Assembly (NCBI GenBank): GCA_001803235.1 | Contig: MHBL01000078.1 | Span: forward strand, 1-45,049 | DNA length: 45,049 nt | Direction of reading: 5' to 3' | Source: Lentisphaerae bacterium RIFOXYA12_64_32 | GTDB taxonomy: Bacteria > Verrucomicrobiota > Lentisphaeria > Oligosphaerales > YB12-FULL-65-16 | Shown: piece after piece, positions 24,456 through 34,600 of the stretch | Layout of the letters: each line of letters starts with the position of its first letter | How positions within the stretch are numbered: position 1 is the first letter of the stretch | Notes under the pieces: model-generated | Databases searched by the model: none | Told to the model about the DNA's origin: nothing | What the model saw: the letters and a program-made list of their open reading frames with translations, nothing else | Translations under genes and position numbers: made by a program

Positions 24456-26075
24456 ATGATGAACGTGCGACTGCTCATTGCGGCTCTGTGTTGCTTCTGC
24501 GCCTGTCGTGTCCTGTCGCAAGGCAGCGGCGAGCGCAGCATCAAGTTCCAGTTTCGGCAGGTGGACATCCGGGACCTGGTCCAGGTCCTGGCCAAGATCG
24601 ACGGCAAGGTGATGATTGCCGGGGACGACATCAAGGGCAAAGTAAGTGTGGACGCGCCCGGCGAGGTCACGCTGGAAGAGGCCTACCAGATCGTGGCCGC
24701 ACTGCTGGAGACACACAAGTTCAACCTGATCAGGACCGATACGTTCCTGAAAGTGGTCCCGATGTCCGACGCACCGCGCCAGGCGTTGCCGGTGTTCTTC
24801 TGTGAGGACGGCAGCCATATCCCCGACTCGGATGCCATGATTACGGCGGTGATTCCCGTCAAGAAGGCCAGCGCGAGCGCCGTGCTGGAAACCCTTCGCC
24901 CCCTTATCAGTGCTACGGGCAGCGGCGTGTCGAACAAGAACGGAAACATGCTCATTCTCAGCGATCCGGCGAGCAACATCCGGCGTCTCCTGGCCATCCT
25001 CCCCTACCTTGACCAGCCCGAACCGAAGAGCGCAACGGACGAACAGGCCGAGAAGGCGCCGCTGATGACCACCGAAGTCTACGTGGTCAAGTACCTGAAG
25101 GCCAAGGAACTCAGCGACATATTGCAGAAAGTGTTCAGCGGCAGTGGCGGCGAGGTGGGGCACCACGCCGCCATCAAATTCATTGCCGTGGATCCGGTCA
25201 ATTCGATCATCGTCACCGCGCCGGACGAGGCGCACGCGGTGATCCATGAGACGGTTGACAAGCTGGACGTACGGCGGCGCCAGGTGCTGGTCGAGTTCCG
25301 GATCGTCGAGTACGAGAAGGGCAAGGACCTGGAGGTCGGCGTCAAGTTCGATTTCAAGGACAAGGACAACACTCAGCACACGGTTGTCTTCGATGGTACC
25401 GCCGGCTTGTCCAACTTCTTCCAATACACCGCCAGCAAGATGCTCAGCGACAATATCAGCCTCGATGCCGTACTGTCATTGATGGAAGAGAACGATCTGG
25501 TGACGATCGTGGCCCGGCCGAAGATGTTCACCGCGGACAACCAGAAGGCCACCCTTCACATCGGCGAGGAGGAGCCCATCGTGAAGTCCGAAACCGACTT
25601 GGGCGACGACGGCGGCGGGCAGGGCAAGACGGTCACGGACTACATCTACAAGGACGTGGGAATCGAGATCGAGATCACGCCGCATATCAACGCCACCCGG
25701 GACGTGGAATTGGAGATCAGCTTCAAGATGACCAACATTCTCGCCGAGAAGGTGGTGGGCAGTACCAAGGCGCCCGAGATGGGCAAGCGCGAGCTGAACA
25801 CCAACATCACGATCACGGACGGCAACACGCTGGTGCTCGGGGGGCACACGCAGACGCGCAAAGGAAAGAATCGGTCGGCCATCCCCCTGCTGGGCGACAT
25901 TCCGTGGATTGGTTTCCTGTTCGGCAAGACCACCGAAGAAAACCAGACGCTCGAGATGGCGATCTTCATCACTCCGAGAGTGATCGAAAATGCGGACGAG
26001 GCGATGGCCATCACCGGTAGCCACAGCTTCACCCTGGAACCGGGGTTGAGCGAGAGCAAAGAGAAGGGAAAGTAG
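24456..26075 (+). CDS. gspD: Type II secretin GspD
   Basis: This 539-residue outer-membrane channel protein is shorter than the usual 600-700. A signal peptide is followed by an N0 domain (about 28-95), N1/N2-like ring domains (about 115-280, with VYVVKYLKAKELSDILQKVF) and the secretin barrel (about 285-515). The barrel carries the signature IPLLGDIPWIGFLFG and the gate-region strings NTNITITDGNTLVLGG. There is no obvious pilotin-binding S domain beyond a short charged tail. A second ATG follows immediately after the first. Confidence 0.93.
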   Translation: MMNVRLLIAALCCFCACRVLSQGSGERSIKFQFRQVDIRDLVQVLAKIDGKVMIAGDDIKGKVSVDAPGEVTLEEAYQIVAALLETHKFNLIRTDTFLKVVPMSDAPRQALPVFFCEDGSHIPDSDAMITAVIPVKKASASAVLETLRPLISATGSGVSNKNGNMLILSDPASNIRRLLAILPYLDQPEPKSATDEQAEKAPLMTTEVYVVKYLKAKELSDILQKVFSGSGGEVGHHAAIKFIAVDPVNSIIVTAPDEAHAVIHETVDKLDVRRRQVLVEFRIVEYEKGKDLEVGVKFDFKDKDNTQHTVVFDGTAGLSNFFQYTASKMLSDNISLDAVLSLMEENDLVTIVARPKMFTADNQKATLHIGEEEPIVKSETDLGDDGGGQGKTVTDYIYKDVGIEIEITPHINATRDVELEISFKMTNILAEKVVGSTKAPEMGKRELNTNITITDGNTLVLGGHTQTRKGKNRSAIPLLGDIPWIGFLFGKTTEENQTLEMAIFITPRVIENADEAMAITGSHSFTLEPGLSESKEKGK

Positions 26076-26078
26076 CTC

Positions 26079-27113
26079 ATGAGAACCGGACGCTGGTTTG
26101 GACGCGCGTTGGGCATCACGCCGTTGCTGGTTGCCCTTGCCTATGGTCAGGATGTGTCAGTGCCGCCGGCATTGCTGGACCGGGCCATGGCGATGTTCCC
26201 GAAGGCGGCGCCGCCCGTGCAGATGAGCTATCGGGTTGACGTGCGCATGAACCACCTGGGCTTTGCGGTCACCAACTACGCGGTGACCGACGCGAACGGC
26301 GATCTCGGAGCGGTGTCCAGAATTCAGTCCTTCCCGGGCGCGGTTGTGCCGGTCGACTGCCTGGTGCTGTGCGACAAGGACGGCAGGATGCTCAAGGCGT
26401 CCAACCTGACCCCGTGGAAGGTCAACGGCCGCGACGTGGATGTCACCGGTCTGCTCAAGGTCATGGCCGGATACAACATGGAGGAACTGAAACAGCCGCT
26501 GACGGTTCTCTGCAACGGTATCGCCTTGGCGGCGAAAAGCGATGCGATGGAACAGTTGGCGAAGCCGCCCGCGGGCTACACTCTGGACCTCGAGCACAAG
26601 ATCCTCATGCCGGGCGCGAAACTGCCGAAGATCACCATCCCGACGCTGGCCGGTCCGCCCTTCGACAGCGCGGCGCTGGGCGGTGCGCCCCTGATCGTGG
26701 TGTTCGTCTCGATGTACCATTCGCGCAGCGATGAGTTCGTCGCGATGATGGAGGAGTGTCGCCGGCTCATGGCCGGCAACCCCGCCGTGGGTGCGGCCAT
26801 GAAGAAGGTGCGGGTTCTCTATGTCGCAGGTGGCAAGCCCGCCGATGTTACGGCGTTCGCCAAGAGCGTTCATCTGGCGCCTGAGCTGGTGGCGGCGGAC
26901 GCCACCGACACGGTGCAGAAGCTCTTCCAGGTGCCGTTCAAGCCCTACACGCTGATGTTCGACAATGACGGTGTGCTGAAGTTCGTCACGCCCGACCTGA
27001 AGCAGGACGAGTTGTTCGGTATGCTGTACCTGCTGTGCGGCGGCGACCCGGAGGGCAAGGGCGCCGACGCGGCCCCGGCGGGCGCGCCGGACGACGGAAA
27101 GGGCGAGAAATGA
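26079..27113 (+). CDS. Secreted thioredoxin-like protein lacking CXXC
   Basis: The 344-residue protein with a signal peptide (about 1-23) starts four bases after gspD. Residues of about 185-320 fit a thioredoxin/AhpC-like fold (KLPKITIPTLAGPPFDSAALGG, then LIVVFVSMYHSRSDEFVAMM, later VPFKPYTLMFDNDGVLKFV). The position where the CXXC would fall reads SMYHSRSDEF, so disulfide exchange by the normal chemistry is impossible. The first half (DCLVLCDKDGRMLKASNLTPW) is unassigned, perhaps FMN-binding-like. The tail is Ala/Gly/Asp rich. As part of the secretion cluster it may chaperone or scaffold substrates. Confidence 0.65.
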   Translation: MRTGRWFGRALGITPLLVALAYGQDVSVPPALLDRAMAMFPKAAPPVQMSYRVDVRMNHLGFAVTNYAVTDANGDLGAVSRIQSFPGAVVPVDCLVLCDKDGRMLKASNLTPWKVNGRDVDVTGLLKVMAGYNMEELKQPLTVLCNGIALAAKSDAMEQLAKPPAGYTLDLEHKILMPGAKLPKITIPTLAGPPFDSAALGGAPLIVVFVSMYHSRSDEFVAMMEECRRLMAGNPAVGAAMKKVRVLYVAGGKPADVTAFAKSVHLAPELVAADATDTVQKLFQVPFKPYTLMFDNDGVLKFVTPDLKQDELFGMLYLLCGGDPEGKGADAAPAGAPDDGKGEK

Positions 27114-27130
27114 AGACGCAGGGGTGTACC

Positions 27131-27979
27131 ATGAAGCAGGCCATCCTGTGCCTGGTCGCGCTGGCATCGGTCCACGGCTGGGGCCAGGAACAGTCCACGC
27201 CACCGCAGCCGGGGATGGTGCTGTATGGCGAAGTGTGGCAGGGCGGCGCACCCCTGCCCTTGACCGATCCGCCCCAGGCGCTCGTCCTGCAGGCAGGGAC
27301 CGCAGCGGAAGTGATCGTGTCCTTGAAGAAGGGCTACAGTGGGAGGACCATGTACCACGCCTTCGTCCCGGCCCCGGGCGCGAGTGCGGCGGCAGGCGGT
27401 TCGCCGTTGCGTGTGGCGTTCAAGACACTTGCTGGCACAGCCCTGAATCCCCCGCAACCCGCCGTGGATTGGACCGCCTGTGCCGCGGTCCGGTCCGACA
27501 TACTGGGCAACTCGACACTCCCGGTCGCGCCGGCCATCGCCGCCGCCGCCGCAACGCGCAAGCTCGATGACTGGACCCTCACGTGCTCGCTGAAGTGGAC
27601 GCCCACGGCCGATAAGGCGCCGGCCCCGGCATTGCTCGTGCGCTGGTTCGCCGTGCTCAGCGTCCCCGTCGCCGACACCGATCGCTCGTTCCCTGAGGTG
27701 CGCACCGGCGGCGTCACCATCCCCGAACTGACCACCGACGGTGCGAGCTTCGCCAATGTCGCGGCCATGGCCCAGGGAGTCCTCACTCCCGTACCGATGG
27801 AACCGGCCGCGGCCGACGGGACGCTGGCCGGTGACAGCTCGCTGACGGTCGGCAAGGCGTTCAGCCAGGACGGTATTCGCTACCTCGAGGTACAGGCGTA
27901 CACCGTGGATGCAGCCGGAAACCAGAGTGTGATGAACCGACAGATCGTCGTTCACAGTGTCGCCCAGGCCGATCTGTGA
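27131..27979 (+). CDS. Secreted protein of unknown function in the gsp cluster
   Basis: The protein has 282 residues from the ATG at 27131 (GGGG six bases upstream). An in-frame ATG at 27110 overlapping the previous stop would add seven residues. A clear signal peptide ends near HGWGQ. The mature part is beta-rich and rich in Ala, Pro and Thr, without a motif I recognise. The end (YLEVQAYTVDAAGNQSVMNR) resembles an Ig-like or fibronectin-like strand pattern. Its place right after the thioredoxin-like gene suggests that it works with the secretion system or its cargo. Confidence 0.7.
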   Translation: MKQAILCLVALASVHGWGQEQSTPPQPGMVLYGEVWQGGAPLPLTDPPQALVLQAGTAAEVIVSLKKGYSGRTMYHAFVPAPGASAAAGGSPLRVAFKTLAGTALNPPQPAVDWTACAAVRSDILGNSTLPVAPAIAAAAATRKLDDWTLTCSLKWTPTADKAPAPALLVRWFAVLSVPVADTDRSFPEVRTGGVTIPELTTDGASFANVAAMAQGVLTPVPMEPAAADGTLAGDSSLTVGKAFSQDGIRYLEVQAYTVDAAGNQSVMNRQIVVHSVAQADL

Positions 27980-28060
27980 TGGGACGGTCAAAAACTGCGA
28001 CCTGTGCGGGGAAATCCCAAAAGAGAAAAGAACCCGCCATGGACGCCAGGCTGCGCCTGT

Positions 28061-28242
28061 TCGTAGTGGGCTCGTCCTGCTGGCCAGCAGGACGCGGAAC
28101 GAAGTGGAGCGCCAAGAGCCCATCCGGCTTGTCACGGCGTAGTTCCACAACGAAGTCGGACGCGTTGCGGCGGTCTGGCCCGGGGATGGTGTCTTGCCCG
28201 GTCCTGCCGGACGGCAGGACCGGGACTGCGACACCACTACGA
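28061..28242. repeat. REP-like nested palindromes between the gsp core and the giant genes
   Basis: The outer arms TCGTAGTGG (28061-28069) and CCACTACGA (28234-28242) bracket a perfect 22-bp palindrome (two 11-base halves, 28073-28083 and 28084-28094). They also bracket a strong hairpin with a 12-bp stem CCCGGTCCTGCC (28197-28208/28213-28224), extended by GGTGTC/GACACC (28188-28193/28230-28235). The 328-bp gap holds no gene. The hairpins could end or attenuate transcription from the gsp core, or they may simply be repetitive extragenic palindromes. Confidence 0.65.
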
Positions 28243-28307
28243 GCGGTGGCCGCGACCCGTGCCGGCCGGTTACCTGCCGTGTTGACAGACCAAGGAAGCT
28301 CTGCCCG

Positions 28308-31300
28308 ATGAACACCACGATGGTTTTCCGCAGACGGCGGCTGATCCAAGGTCTGCCACTTGCCGTGCTGGCGCTGTTACTCACCGCCGCCCCGGCCCGC
28401 GCGCGTTTGGACAGTATGTCCCGCGAGTTCGGCGGTCGGCCGTTCCACGGCTATTACGTGAACATCGCCATCGAGGAGAAGCCGTTCTTTCAAGGCATCA
28501 ACCAGGCCTTCGAGGTCATTGTCCTGCCCGCCGTCGTCATGACTCACGAGGAGGTCGAGCAGTTCTCGGCGTTCCCCTACATGACGGAGGGGACCGAAGA
28601 CGGCGCGACCTACCAGTGGCGCCAGGTCGGGCATGTCTGGATGCTGTTCCGCAACCTGAACGGCGAGTCGAGTGCGGTCGAACTGTATGTCCTGGCTTTC
28701 CCGCACGAAGACGTGCCGGGCAACGAACTGCTCTTCCGGCAACTGACCCCGTCGCTGTTCGAGGACCAGAAGCTCGAGGACCGCCTCGATGTGCTCGGCG
28801 TCATGGGCGCGGTCCGCGAAGGCGCCGTCTCGCACGTGGTGTTCATGCAGGGCCCCGTCTTCCAGAAGCAGTCCGGGGACAGCATTGTGCCGGTCGTGGT
28901 GCCGAACATCGAGTTCCTTCTGCACCGGTACGGGATCAATGTGCTGTTCTCGGACCTCGAGTGGATCTACCCGAAGCAGGACCTGGTGGCCCCGGCCGCG
29001 TTCCGCAAACTGCTGGCCGTCGGCAGCCGCCAGGACGTCATCGCCAACTCGCTGGAACGCAATGCGAAAAGCCTGGTGCCGCTGTACAAGTGGACGCAGG
29101 TCCCGGCTAACAACGCGCTGACGACCGCCTGCTACTACGTCCCGTCGAGCCCGAAGAAGGGCGGGCTGTGCGGCGGCCCGATGGCCGCTTGGCTGCCCAA
29201 GCTCAATGCCAATCACCAGACGCCCATTGCGGTGTTCCCCGGCGCCTTCACCGGCGACCCGATCCTGATCGACGCCATCAACATGGCCCGGCTCGTGGCG
29301 CAGTGGTGGAACGATGCCGCCGGGCTGTGGAATGGCAACGCCTTCGACACCCTGACCAACCAGCAGAAGCGCGATCTCGTTCTGCGCGAGACGCTGCTGC
29401 GCCTGCCGGCCACGCACATGTTCAAAGACATCTACACGCGCACCATCGGCTGGCACAGCGGCGGCGGCGGGCCCGACGCGGACGGCGACAGCCTGGCGAT
29501 CATGGGCACCATGCGCTACCACTACCAGGAGCCGTATCAGCAGGTCTGCCAGGACCCTGCGCGCCTGTCCAAGCAGCGCTATCCCTGGACGTACTCGCCC
29601 GCCCTCTATACCCCACACCATGCCTATCCGGACCTGCTCATGGAGGAGGGCGACGTCCGGGTGGCCAACGCCCTGTTCAAGGCGGTCGAAGCCTTTGACC
29701 CGCAGACCAAGTGCTACATCGACTCGCTGTTCAGTACGGCGGCCAAGGACCTGGACAACAACAACAGGGACACGATCCAGAAACTGCTGGTCCGGGCCAT
29801 CGTCGAGGGATTCCAGGACCGCAAGGCCAACCTCGAGATCGGGCTCAGGCAGACCGTGGCCCTGGTGAACTACCGCCTGGCCGAGGCGATCAGCGACGGG
29901 CGCCTGACCCAGGATACGGCTGCATTGCGGAGCGACTTTCGGACTGGCCCCACCGAGCCGCAGACGCCGGCCAACAACCTCTTCCTGGCCGCCCTCGAAC
30001 ACGGACTCGCCTTCGACGATCTCGAGTGGCTGAAGCGCCTGACCGAGACGTACGGCAACTACCGCATGCCGTTCAGTTCGCTGGACGCCGACTTCACGTC
30101 GCGCTTGGCGTACCTGGCGGACAACTGGCAGATGTGGGGCAACCGCATGTACTTGCAGGGCTGGCCGGCCATCCACTGGATCGTCGATCCGGCCCCGGTG
30201 CTCGCCGCCTTGGGAGATGCCAATGCCAACACCGGCCTGCTGGGTGAAGTCCATGCGTTCTGGACGCAAGCCGACAACCGGGCCAATCTCCTTGCCAATG
30301 GTGGTGAGAAAGACCAGGTGACTGCCATCCGTAACGCCCTGCACGCCATCGAGCAGGCCTTGACCACGGCCAAGACCAACCTGACCAACCATCAGGCCTC
30401 GCGTCAGACCATGATGAACGCCAACTTCGTGCTCCTCCGGACCTTGCTCGGTGACGCGCAGGTGACCGCCGCCCCGCCCCAGTGCATCTCCGACTTGCAG
30501 CAGAACCATGCCGGCCTGATCTGGCCGCGCTTCGAGGACTTCTGTCTGCACGCGCACAACTGCCGCGTGCTTGAGGCTTACTATGAGGGTATCCGGGACT
30601 ACTTCGAGAACAACGCCTGGCAGGGACGGACAAGGGGACATATCCATACGGCCAACCGAACGTTGGCCAACGCCAATCAGGCCGTGCAGCACATCAATCA
30701 GGCAGTGCCTCCGGTCGCGCCCGAGGTCGCCTTGGTCCCACTGAACGGCGGCCAGCCATTGCCTGATAACGTGACGGCTGTGGCCGTTGCGCAACTGCGC
30801 ACGGACCTCGGCACGTTGCGGACCGACGCCCAGAACCGGCGCACCGCGCGTGTCGCTCCCGCCGCCACCGCCTACAACGACTTTTTCACCGCCGTGCAGA
30901 ACCTCAATCTCAACCCAGCGCCGACCTACCCGGCCAACTGGAACACCTTGACGGACGATCAGAAAGCCACGCGCGATGGAACCCTGAACGTGGCCGCCAT
31001 GCTGAAACAGAAACGTGTCCGCGATGCCGATGCCGTGCAGACTGCGAAGGCCAACTACGGCCTGGCGTTCGGCAAGTGCCGGGTGCTGGATGAGGTCGGA
31101 CTGCCCGACATCCTCACGGTGCTGGACACCCAACTGGCACTGGTCGAGTGGGTCATGGCTGTGCAGAACGGACCGGTCAACACTCAGGCGGACGGGATTC
31201 GGCAGGCCGTGCACACGTTCGGGGCGGCCGTCACAGACCAGGTAACCAAGACCAACCGGGACCAGCTCAAGGCGGGTATCGCGACCGAGTGCGACAGCAT

Positions 31301-31604
31301 CCGGACACAGATCAATGGGGCTCCTGATCCCAATGCGACCGACGGGTACAAGCGACAGATTGCCGCGTGGAACGCGCTCTACCCGGCCAACCAGGTTCTC
31401 GGTCCCCAGGCGGACATCGTGCTGGGCGTCCTGGATTCGCGGGTGACCGGAACGGCTCATGCCGTCCTGTATGCGTTCTACGAGTATTTCGAGATACCCA
31501 TTCCGGGCGTCCGGGGCGCTGGACCGCCGCCGCCACGCCCGGCAGACGCCGCGGCATTCACCAACCTGACGACGCGTTTGGAGGCTGTCCTGTGCGTGCA
31601 TTGA
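28308..31604 (+). CDS. Large secreted protein of unknown function (1098 aa)
   Basis: It starts at the ATG at 28308 with AAGGAAG nine bases upstream and has a signal peptide ending near APARA (about residue 32). The N-terminal third has no known motif (RPFHGYYVNIAIEEKPFF, later YYVPSSPKKGGLCGGPMAAW). The remainder is mostly helical and rich in Asn, Gln and Ala, with long coiled or bundle-like stretches (HQASRQTMMNANFVLLRTLL; ANRTLANANQAVQHINQAV). There is no transmembrane helix after the signal. Only 48 bases separate it from the giant gene downstream, so co-expression is likely. It is a candidate substrate or accessory factor of the adjacent type II system. Confidence 0.7.
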   Translation: MNTTMVFRRRRLIQGLPLAVLALLLTAAPARARLDSMSREFGGRPFHGYYVNIAIEEKPFFQGINQAFEVIVLPAVVMTHEEVEQFSAFPYMTEGTEDGATYQWRQVGHVWMLFRNLNGESSAVELYVLAFPHEDVPGNELLFRQLTPSLFEDQKLEDRLDVLGVMGAVREGAVSHVVFMQGPVFQKQSGDSIVPVVVPNIEFLLHRYGINVLFSDLEWIYPKQDLVAPAAFRKLLAVGSRQDVIANSLERNAKSLVPLYKWTQVPANNALTTACYYVPSSPKKGGLCGGPMAAWLPKLNANHQTPIAVFPGAFTGDPILIDAINMARLVAQWWNDAAGLWNGNAFDTLTNQQKRDLVLRETLLRLPATHMFKDIYTRTIGWHSGGGGPDADGDSLAIMGTMRYHYQEPYQQVCQDPARLSKQRYPWTYSPALYTPHHAYPDLLMEEGDVRVANALFKAVEAFDPQTKCYIDSLFSTAAKDLDNNNRDTIQKLLVRAIVEGFQDRKANLEIGLRQTVALVNYRLAEAISDGRLTQDTAALRSDFRTGPTEPQTPANNLFLAALEHGLAFDDLEWLKRLTETYGNYRMPFSSLDADFTSRLAYLADNWQMWGNRMYLQGWPAIHWIVDPAPVLAALGDANANTGLLGEVHAFWTQADNRANLLANGGEKDQVTAIRNALHAIEQALTTAKTNLTNHQASRQTMMNANFVLLRTLLGDAQVTAAPPQCISDLQQNHAGLIWPRFEDFCLHAHNCRVLEAYYEGIRDYFENNAWQGRTRGHIHTANRTLANANQAVQHINQAVPPVAPEVALVPLNGGQPLPDNVTAVAVAQLRTDLGTLRTDAQNRRTARVAPAATAYNDFFTAVQNLNLNPAPTYPANWNTLTDDQKATRDGTLNVAAMLKQKRVRDADAVQTAKANYGLAFGKCRVLDEVGLPDILTVLDTQLALVEWVMAVQNGPVNTQADGIRQAVHTFGAAVTDQVTKTNRDQLKAGIATECDSIRTQINGAPDPNATDGYKRQIAAWNALYPANQVLGPQADIVLGVLDSRVTGTAHAVLYAFYEYFEIPIPGVRGAGPPPPRPADAAAFTNLTTRLEAVLCVH

Positions 31605-31652
31605 GCCGCCCGGGATGGAACGGTCCGAAGGCCGCGGAAAACAGGTGAACCG

Positions 31653-34600
31653 ATGAGAACAGACAACATGCGCTGGAATGCCTTTCTGCGTGCGGCGGTC
31701 CTGGTGGCCGCACTTCTGTGTTTGTGCCCGCGTGGGGCGGCTGCCGCCGAGGCCGCCCAGAAACTCGAGTTGACGAAGGGCCTCAACTTCGTCGCCCTGC
31801 CCGCCGCGCCCCTGAGCGCGGACCTTACGGACGTATTGCGGCCGATCCTGGACCAGGTCGAGATGGTGCAGTTCTATGAGCCGAAGACCGGTTCGTGGCG
31901 CTTCTTCGCGCCCGCCCTGAATGGGGACAACACGCTGGCCGACCTGCGCGAGGGCGCCGCGTTCTACGTGCGGGTCCGCGACGCCTGTACGTTGGCCCTC
32001 CTTACCGCGGTCTCGACCGACGCCGCGCAGAAACCCACTGTGTCTGCCACCCCGCCCGCCCCCGGCTGGAACCCCTACGGCGTGCTGCAGGCCGCCACAC
32101 CGCGCGACCTGGTGACGGCCGTGCCCGACCGGCAGTTCTCTCTCTCGGACGATGCGCTGTTCAGCGCCGTGAACATCGAGACCGCTACGTTCCAGAAGAT
32201 CGTGGACGCGGACGCGCCCCTGGCGGCCGGCCAGGGGCTGTGGCTTTACAACGTGGTACCGCCCGGCAGCGGCGCTGGCCGCGAGGTCGCCGACGGGGGC
32301 CAGGCAGACGGCAAAGACCGCGACACGGGCGGTGGCCAGGGCGCGGCCGGCACGGGCGCCGGGGGAACCCAGGCCGCCGCGGGCCCGGGACTGACGGCCA
32401 CGGCCAAGCCCCCGGCTCTGGGCTCGGGCAAGAAGGACACGGCCAAGTTCGGGGACTTTACGTTCAGCGTCGATCCTGAAAGCAAGAAGGCGACCTTCAC
32501 TGCCGTCCCCGATGACCTTCAACACCTGTTTGTGCCCGACAAGGACTACGAGGTCAGAATCGTATACGAGGACGGTATTGCGGCGGCCGCGCAGTGCATG
32601 GTCAGCCTGGACAATGCGGATGCCGCCCTGACGGCGGCAGGCATGGCGCTGAAGAAGAAGGACGTGAGCTACGGTGTCATCGCCGAGGATGAGGACTCCG
32701 GCAAGGTGCGCCTCGAACTCGGCGCCGAAGTCACGGTGGACGGGAAGAAGCTCCACGGCGAGTTTTTCTGGAAAGAAGGTCAGGGCAAGGAACTGCGGCT
32801 GAAGGTAGCGTCCCGCGGCACGAGCGTGGTGGCCGCGTGGACGGACAACAACGGGGCCGTTGAGCGCAAAGGCGGCGACCGGTCATGGTGCCTGCCGCTG
32901 CCCGACGGGGCGCCCGGCGTCTTCGATATGGAGCAGGATAGCAAGAGTATCGACTCGCTCGACGAAGGCGACCATTGGGTGCCGCTGACCCTGGACACGG
33001 GCGGTGGCATCTCGTTCACCTCGAAGGCCGACGTCAACGTCAGTTTCCTCCAGGCCCTGTTCCCGGGCGGCGGCGGCGAGTTGAAGAAAACGGCGCAAGT
33101 GACTGTGGACGCGGACGGCGAGGTCGCCGCGGGCGATGACCGCATCTTCCGCGAAGCCGCCCTGGTCTGCGCCCCGGGCGGCGCGTTCCAAGCCGTGTTC
33201 CGCGGCTGGCATCTGGTTCCCGAAATCCACATCGCCGACAACAATGCGGTGCAGCGCAACAGCCTGGTCTGGAACCCCGAACTCACCCTGCAGCTCGCGG
33301 ACAAAGGTGACAACTGGTCGGTGGCCGGCGGGCTGAAGCTGGATGCTGAACTGGTGGCCTCGCTCTGCCAGCAGACCGGCGGCACCTCGATGACCGATTA
33401 CTTGAAGGCCCTGGTGCAGCGCGCCAAGGAGGCCTTTGCCAGGCAGACGGGAGCCAATCCGCCCACTCCGGGGCGACTCCCGGCCGGATCGAGTCTGACT
33501 CTCTCCCCCTTCTTCGCCGCGCAGGTCGGGACCGAGGGCGACATAGGCGGGGGTGAGAAGAAGGAGTTCACCCTGGACACGACGATCGAGGCCGACTTCC
33601 AGGTCGCGGGGCTGGCCGGCTCGCCCGGCTACGCGCACTGGAACGAGTGCAACCTCGATTTCCAGATCGATTTCTGGAAAGACGTCGTCGCGGACGTGTT
33701 TGTGTCCCGCATCTGGAGCTACAACAGCGACAGTTTCTTCGCCGGCGTCCCCACTGACTTCGAGGACAAGTTCGTCACCCGCGCAACCATTGGCCTCGAT
33801 TTCGCCCAGGCGTGCGGCTGGGACGGCGCCACGGCACTGTTGTCGCTGGACTGGCGAACGGATCAGACCTTTGACCGCACCGGCGATTTCCAGCGTGACG
33901 ACGGCATCTTCATCCCCAATGCCAATATCTACAAGTACCAGAGTTCCCTGCTGGGCTCGTTCGATCTCGCGGATGCGTCGGACAGCCAGTTCGCGGCCAA
34001 TGGCTGGCGGTTCGGCGTGAAGAATGTCATGCTCACCTCCGCCGAACGGGAGATCGGTTTCCGTGCTGATGACAATGCCTTCATGAGCCTGCTCGGGACG
34101 CCCTTCTCGCGCCGACCCCTCACGGATATCCAGCAGATCAACGGCGAGGTCATCCTGATTCCGCCCGACGACCTGGAATGGTTCCCGACGGTCAACGCGT
34201 ACCTGTTCTTCGACAAGGTGACGGTGCGGGGCCAGGATAAGTGGACGAAGGTCTTCCTGGGCGAAGTCGAGTTCGGCCACGACTTCGACGGCGGCACGAG
34301 TCTGCACATCCATACAGTCCTCTTCCGCCAGGACCCGGAGACCCAGGGCTGGACCTTCATGCTTGCCGGCAGCGTCGATTTCGGCCACGGCGCCATTGGC
34401 GCCCTGTTTATGCTCGAGCGCGAACAGGCGACCAACGAGTGGTTGCTCTACGTCAGCCTCACGGGCGATATCGACGGCTATGCCACCGTGTCGGCCTTTG
34501 CGGTCATTCGCAAGGAAGATGGCGAGTGGCAATGGAAGAAAGGCACCTACAGCGGCACCGCGCGCATCGGCCCCGAGACGCTGGACTGGCTCCGGGAAAT

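Noticed and set aside
29150..29200. GGLCGGPMAAW in the 1098-residue protein as a papain-like cysteine protease motif
   Set aside because: The context (CGGPMAAW) superficially resembles CGPAA-type sites, but no matching His/Asp strings are placed correctly, so a protease call is not supported.
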